This document shows, piece by piece, positions 59,020 to 64,000 of a stretch of 64,000 nt of DNA. The notes beneath the pieces were generated by a model. That model searched no databases, was not told the DNA's origin, and saw only the letters and a program-made list of their open reading frames with translations. Origin of the DNA: Siphonodentalium dalli (taxonomy: Eukaryota > Mollusca > Scaphopoda > Gadilida > Siphonodentaliidae); contig CP136061.1 in NCBI GenBank assembly GCA_032622095.1, forward strand, positions 62,251,127-62,315,126, written 5' to 3'. Numbering within the stretch: the first letter of the stretch is position 1; each line of letters starts with the position of its first letter. The translations under genes were made by a program, and so were the position numbers.

Positions 59020-59670
59020 TTATGGCCCTTTGCCATTTTTCACTGAGTTTAGGCTCGTTAGCGCAACAACTTCAACAAACGTTATCTGATTCGATTGAAA
59101 TTTGGGATATAGGTGTCTCCCAAGAATATCTCGGACGTGTTCGAAAACCGGCCTGGTCCGATAAAATTTGATAGAGTTATGGCCCTTAATTAGTCATTGT
59201 TCACGAATTTTCAGCTCGTTAGCGCGATAACTTCAACAAACGTTATCCGATTTGATTGAAATTTGGTATATAGGTGTCTCCCAAGAATATCTCGGACGAG
59301 TTCGAAAACCGGCCTGGTCCGATAAAATTTGATAGAGTTATGGCCCTTAATTAGTCATTTTTTACGAATTTTCAGCTCGTTAGCGCGATAACTTCAACAA
59401 ACGTTATCCGATTTGATTGAAATTTGGTATATAGGTGTCTCCCAAGAATATCTCGGATGAGTTCGAAAACCGGCCTGGTCCGATAAAATTTGATAGAGTT
59501 ATGGCCCTTAATTAGCCATTTTTTACGAATTTTCAGTTCGTTAGCGCGATAACTTCAACAAACGTTATCCGATTTGATTGAAATTTGGTATATAGGTGTC
59601 TCCCAAGAATATCTCGGTCGAGTTCGAAAACCGGCCAGGTCCGATAAAATTTGATAGAGTTATTAATTAG
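59020..59670 (+). repeat. 161-bp tandem repeat, about four copies
   Basis: TTCAACAAACGTTATC occurs at 59,071, 59,232, 59,393 and 59,554, a constant 161-bp step. Each unit also has GGTGTCTCCCAAGAATATCT, TTCGAAAACCGGCC(T/A)GGTCC and AGAGTTATGGCCCTTAATTA. The first copy is the most diverged and the last is cut after GAGTTATTAATTAGTCAT. No unit has a long open frame. Confidence 0.93.
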
Positions 59671-59723
59671 TCATTTTTAGATTGTACCTATTAATTAGTC
59701 TACCGATACTGATGCACACCAAT

Positions 59724-59768
59724 TGGCGGCAGCCACCGGCGGTAGCCACCGGTGGTAAGCCACCGAAA
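59724..59768 (+). repeat. Short GGCGG(C/T)AGCCACC repeat
   Basis: Three 13-14-bp units: GGCGGCAGCCACC, GGCGGTAGCCACC, GGTGGTAAGCCACC. Partly self-complementary (GGTGG/CCACC). Confidence 0.8.
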
Positions 59769-61440
59769 ACGAGACACAGCATCTCTGATGCCACCTCTTG
59801 TTATAATTTATTAATCTTTTATGTTACAATTTGTTCAACATTTACATAAAGTGTATATACATATACTCTAACAACAAGTTGAGTCACATCAGCCCATTCG
59901 AATAGACGTGGAAAACCATATACACGGAAAATACATGTAGCTCTCTACGTCTACTCGAACGGGCAGCTGAAACGCAAGATAAGTTACAAATTCTGATAAT
60001 TTCCTCAAGGATATACTAATGGTATAGCATAATGATGATATGGATGCGATATTATTCACTAAATACGCTTTGTGTAAGAGAAAATGCAGGTTAGGGTGTT
60101 GTTTGGTTTCTCGCAAAACGCACAGTGAATTGTGTATAAGCAGTCACGATATTGCTTCATTTCTTTATTAGATTCACGCGCATTATACGTCGGTTGTAAA
60201 CCCCCTTAGTTGGTGGGTCTACAACTTAAAACTCACAATACTATCATAGTAATGTCCTTATGGTATGTGACGTAATTACCATAGGTTAGGGGAAAATACT
60301 AACGAGATTGAAAATTGTCATCTCTTTGCAAGAACAATTATATTATGCGCACGTTTTCTATCTGATCATTTCCCAATCATGAAGTAACGTGGATTAGATG
60401 GATTTTGAACTGACAGCGGGCAGAATGGGTTGATTAAAATAAAATTTGGTGTGATTTGAATGTGATTATTAAATTAAAAGCGCTGTCCATTTTACGTTCT
60501 ATCTCTTTGCATCTGGTGATGTAAATTTATACCACGATCGCCTATCTTACTATATAAATAAAGCCATCTGTTTAAATTTTACATTTAATCAACACCTGTT
60601 GATTAAACGTGCCTACTGTTGATTAAACTTCGCAAAGTGGATTAAACTTTCTCCATACAATTTGAACGGAAAAGTGTTTATCCATCGCATTGTAAAGATC
60701 GTGGCATAAACAAAATATACGCATAGTGTCACACCGACCATTCGAAAACGCGCATCTGTGTTGCCAACCGCGCTTCTACGACGATACAACCGCGCATCTC
60801 TATTTTATGTTGCAATTTCTGGTTACGAAATAGAGAAAAATACAGTGTTTAATTAATTTTGACAGAATGGAACGGTTGGTATAGAAGCATTTACATTCGC
60901 GCAATACCTCGATATCTGCCGGGTTGAATTCGATACAACTTTGTATATTTCATTAAAGCATTGGGGTAGAAATAGGCTGCAGAAACAGCCCGGGATCCTA
61001 ACTTTGTAACATTTTTTCACAATGTATCGGAATTTAGCAACACGATTGAGTATTTTCTCGTCGATTTTTTTCGGATTCCTATAGTCAAATCTTCCTGCAA
61101 AGTTTTTACTCTGTATAGTACAAACTATAATGTTACTGAGTTCAGTGCATTGCAATGAGTCCATATATGTTAAAACTTACATTGTTTGCCGATTGTATGC
61201 ATCATTGTCTGTCTCTGTGGGATATACTGGGAACGATGTACGATAACAGTATTTCTAGTAATGCGAACATGCACTAATTAAATGTATTGGACAGATATAT
61301 TGCTAGGGCCAGAATGTGTTATAACCAATCGAACGTGGCACTCAACTGATCGTATGCATGATTCGTATCATACTTATTTTCATTAAATTGAAATTTAAAC
61401 GAAATAACTATACTGATGACAATTATACAAATGTGTACTA
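59769..61440. other. Non-coding region, nothing recognised
   Basis: No gene supported. Three TTGATTAAAC-like copies lie close together near 60,598-60,647. A 103-codon minus frame (60,853-61,164) is featureless. Confidence 0.4.
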
Positions 61441-62395
61441 ATAGTCGGATTCCTTATGTCGAAAAAAATGGTCGCGCGTTTTCGGAATGTTAAAAGCGAT
61501 ATGAGAACAGTTTATATACCACCAGTGTGTCTATTTTCAGAATCTACCTGTTTCCAGCTTGATATTTTAGTGGAAACAGGTTTGTGTGAGGCTTTTGTTT
61601 GTGTACCCCTCTATTTTCCCCTTCCACCTGGTAATAAAAACATGCTCTTAATGCATAGCAAGGTCGGTAAGTGGCTTTCTTTGTTCTTAGAAATCGAAAA
61701 ACATGGAGAGATATTGCCACATATTACTTAATTACATATCTTAATGTGGCATTTTATCATAAAATCATCAGATGAATTGTATTTATGACTGCATTTTCAA
61801 TTTTCTTTCCCAAATATTAAGGCATTGCATATTCTTAAAATCAGCTAGATCCCATCTAGACGAATATGAACAATCTACAAGGATATCTTCATCATATGCC
61901 ACAAACAAAACTTCGATACATTAATTTTTGGTAAATATATCACAGAAAAGCTAACCCTACCCCACCCTCACTGATTTCACAAGTCAGATTCCTTTGGTCG
62001 AAAACAACGGTCGCGCAATTTCGGATTGTCTAAAACGACATGCGAACGGTTTATTTATCAATAACGTGTCTACTTTCAGAGTTTACCTGTGTCCAGTTGA
62101 AATATTATTGGAAAAAAGTGTTTTTGGACTGTTTTAAGATTTTAAAGAGCGTTTGCTTATTATACAATTATTAATCCTCATAACTAACCTTCTGGTGGAT
62201 GTGCGAGTTGAAATTAACAAAAGTATCAAATATAGCGGTCTACTTTCAGAGTCTACTTGTTTCCAGTCTGACATTTTAGTGGAAACAAATTGTTTGGACG
62301 GTTTTAAAAATTTAAAGAGCGTTTCCTGATTATACAGATATTAACTAACACGATTAGCCTGTTCATGAATTTTGCGAGTTGAAATTATGACTCTG
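61441..62395 (+). repeat. Three diverged copies of a ~160-210-bp repeat
   Basis: Copies near 61,446-61,590, 61,988-62,190 and 62,240-62,392 share GGTCGCGC(A/G)(A/T)TTTCGGA, GTGTCTA(C/T)TTTCAGA, TCTACCTGTTTCCAG and ATTTTAGTGGAAACA. The last two also share TTTAAAGAGCGTTT(G/C)C(T/C)T(G/A)ATTATACA and TGCGAGTTGAAATTA. The 91-codon frame over the first copy is not conserved in the others. Confidence 0.75.
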
Positions 62396-62893
62396 AAATG
62401 TATTTTTGAGAATGGATGTCGTTCGATAAGTCTCCACGGGTAGTGTACTACAGTTGCGAACAAAACAAACGTTGGACCCTATAGAGAGTTTGACAATTTA
62501 CTCAAATGTTCACATTGGTGGAACTTAATGGCTATCATATATGCATGGCTCTTACATGTAATATATCGTAACTACATGTGATTTTACCAAATTAACTTGC
62601 AATATAGTCAGGCCACCAGATACAGTAGTTGATAAAAATGTGGTTCACATCAATCATATACATCACAATCACGTGCTTCAGTGATAATGTCCACTATTCT
62701 ACAAATGTAATGTTTATCATGACTACAGTTTCAGGATGTCGTTGTAAAATTTATTGTTTTTTCATCAATTGACAAAATTAATGTTTATTGCCAGGACGAA
62801 GTACCGTATAATACGGAGTTGTGTGCTAACAATTATGCGAGTCATATTTATGTAAGTGTCAGTCAAAACGTTTAGGACATGGGAATATTTTTT

Positions 62894-62945
62894 TTTATTT
62901 CGTGACCACGAAATAACTAATTCGTGGCCACGAAATAACTAATTG
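62894..62945. repeat. Palindromic TTCGTGGCCACGAA repeat
   Basis: Alternating ATTTCGTGACCACGAAATAA, CTAATTCGTGGCCACGAAAT and AACTAATTGTG: self-complementary units with CTAATT spacers. A second block lies at the very end of the window. Confidence 0.85.
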
Positions 62946-62999
62946 TGATATACGATCGTCAGTCCCATTGTTGTAATGGAAGCGGATAGAGATGATCTG

Positions 63000-63730
63000 G
63001 TTGTATTTGTCCACCATCTTGGCATGAGGCACGGCGATTTGAGATAAAGGGTGTTGTAGGGTGGCCCGTGAAACAATTTAAGTATCGCCCCTTTCACCAA
63101 CCCGGGGCCACCCTACAGCACCAATTCTACAACATAAAACGGTTAAGGAGCCGAGAAATTGTATAGGTGCCATATTTGAACCATCTGGGGCGGCCATTTT
63201 GGATCGGGGATGGTGAAAGCGGGTGAATATTTAGTTTGTCTCATCAGGGGTCACCATACAACACACTGTATTCGACCTAAAATTGGGGGGAGCAATTGCA
63301 TGGTACCATATATGGACCCCTCTGATCATTTATAATTTTCGCTTGAATGGGCTGAAGGTGTGAAAAATTAGGTTGCTTTGTGAGCTACCGTACAACACCC
63401 TTTATTTGATCTATATCGGTCAAGTGACCGAGAAATAATGTGTACCCTATTTGGCCCCTTCTCAGCGGCGACCATTTTGGATCGGGTATGGTTGAAAGGG
63501 GTGAATATTTATAAGTTTGTTTTGGGCCCACCCTACAAAACCCCTTATTTTACTTAAATCGGCCAATATATATTCCGAGTGAAATGTCATCCCCATTCGA
63601 TCCCTTGTTGTAGAAACTAATGAATATTCAGTTTTTCTTGGAGCCACCTGTCCCGTGTTTCCCCGTTCTCTCTGGGCTAGTTTATATTGGACGTTCATAT
63701 CCCCATAGAGCCCGGGGTCCCACGCCATAA
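63000..63730 (+). repeat. Degenerate repeat with GGGCCACCCTACA blocks
   Basis: Blocks recur: GGGTGTTGTAGGGTGGCCC, GGGGCCACCCTACAGCACC, GGCGGCCATTTTGGATCGGG (63,189 and 63,465), GGTGAATATTTA (63,221 and 63,500), ACAACACCCTTTATTTGATC. The copies are irregularly spaced and diverged. The 88-codon minus frame here is not a gene. Confidence 0.6.
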
Positions 63731-63801
63731 GGGGTTTATAGTAGCTTCTCTGCGATCGTACGCATAGTTTCTAAAACATCATCAAGTGTAACCATACCGT
63801 A

Positions 63802-63912
63802 AAACAGTCTATCCTGACTATGCCACCCCCTCGAATATACAATTCAATATTTGTCAAATGTATTGTGTATTAATATGTGTATATTGAAATAAAATATCCT
63901 ATCCTAGCCTAA
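63802..63912 (-). repeat. Dispersed repeat, inverted partner of 14,225-14,331
   Basis: Shares CCTGACTATGCCACCCCCTC, GAATATACAA and ATATTGAAATA(A)AATATCCTATCCT with the reverse complement of the 14.2-kb copy. Confidence 0.8.
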
Positions 63913-63949
63913 AGGTATCTGGATATATGCAAAGGTCAATCAGTTATAA

Positions 63950-64000
63950 TTCGCCACGAATTAGTAGTTCGTTGCCACGAATTAGTAATTTCGTGGACAC
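63950..64000. repeat. TTCGTGG/CCACGAA repeat running off the window end
   Basis: TTCGCCACGAATTAGTAGTT, then CGTTGCCACGAATTAGTAAT, then TTCGTGGACAC. The array is cut by the window boundary. Confidence 0.8.

Noticed and set aside
1-64000. CRISPR arrays, bacterial operons, rRNA genes or phage modules
   Set aside because: No such structure was seen; tandem repeats here lack unique spacers of constant length and the sequence is eukaryotic in character.

Overview
This is a eukaryotic, AT-rich, gene-poor window. I see no bacterial operons, ribosome binding sites, CRISPR arrays, rRNA or convincing tRNA genes. Dense repeats of many kinds, a LINE 3' fragment and a large metazoan protein family with a predicted intron point to a marine invertebrate. 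A mollusc, probably a bivalve, is my best guess from repeat style; this is inference, not proof.

Layout. (1) 1-16,162: non-coding sequence with small DNA-transposon remnants. The clearest is a 1,466-bp hAT-like non-autonomous element at 4,685-6,150 with ~90-bp terminal inverted repeats and an 8-bp target duplication carrying one mismatch. Several dispersed repeats here have inverted partners beyond 45 kb. (2) 16,163-41,811: exactly four tandem copies of a ~3.77-kb non-coding unit with sharp, identical boundaries. The first copy is split by a 10,565-bp, almost perfectly palindromic insertion (16,644-27,208). (3) 42,535-43,690: a 5'-truncated, frameshifted LINE. (4) 43,900-48,890: MITE-like and degenerate tandem repeats. 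(5) 48,892-56,818, minus strand: the only substantial protein-coding locus, a ~1,500-codon gene-like unit with an N-terminal Cys/His-rich exon, a ~3.4-kb predicted intron and a 1,261-codon 3' frame interrupted by five in-frame stops. (6) 57-64 kb: dispersed and tandem repeats, including a 161-bp four-copy array.

The headline is the palindrome. It is flanked by the 8-bp direct repeat TCGCGACA, and the three other array copies each keep one uninterrupted TCGCGACA at the same place, so the pre-insertion state is visible three times in the same window. This makes it a foldback-type transposon with ~5.2-5.4-kb arms. The arms contain a ~275-bp tandem repeat, a TGAGCAAA minisatellite, a TTCAAAA repeat and a central GGC-rich snapback. 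It has no recognisable transposase.

The second point of interest is the minus-strand protein. Its C-terminal 584 residues carry, in order and with fitting local spacing, a set of acidic motifs like those of FEN1/XPG (PIN-like) 5' nucleases. This copy looks inactivated by point nonsense changes only, with no frameshift in the 3.8-kb frame.
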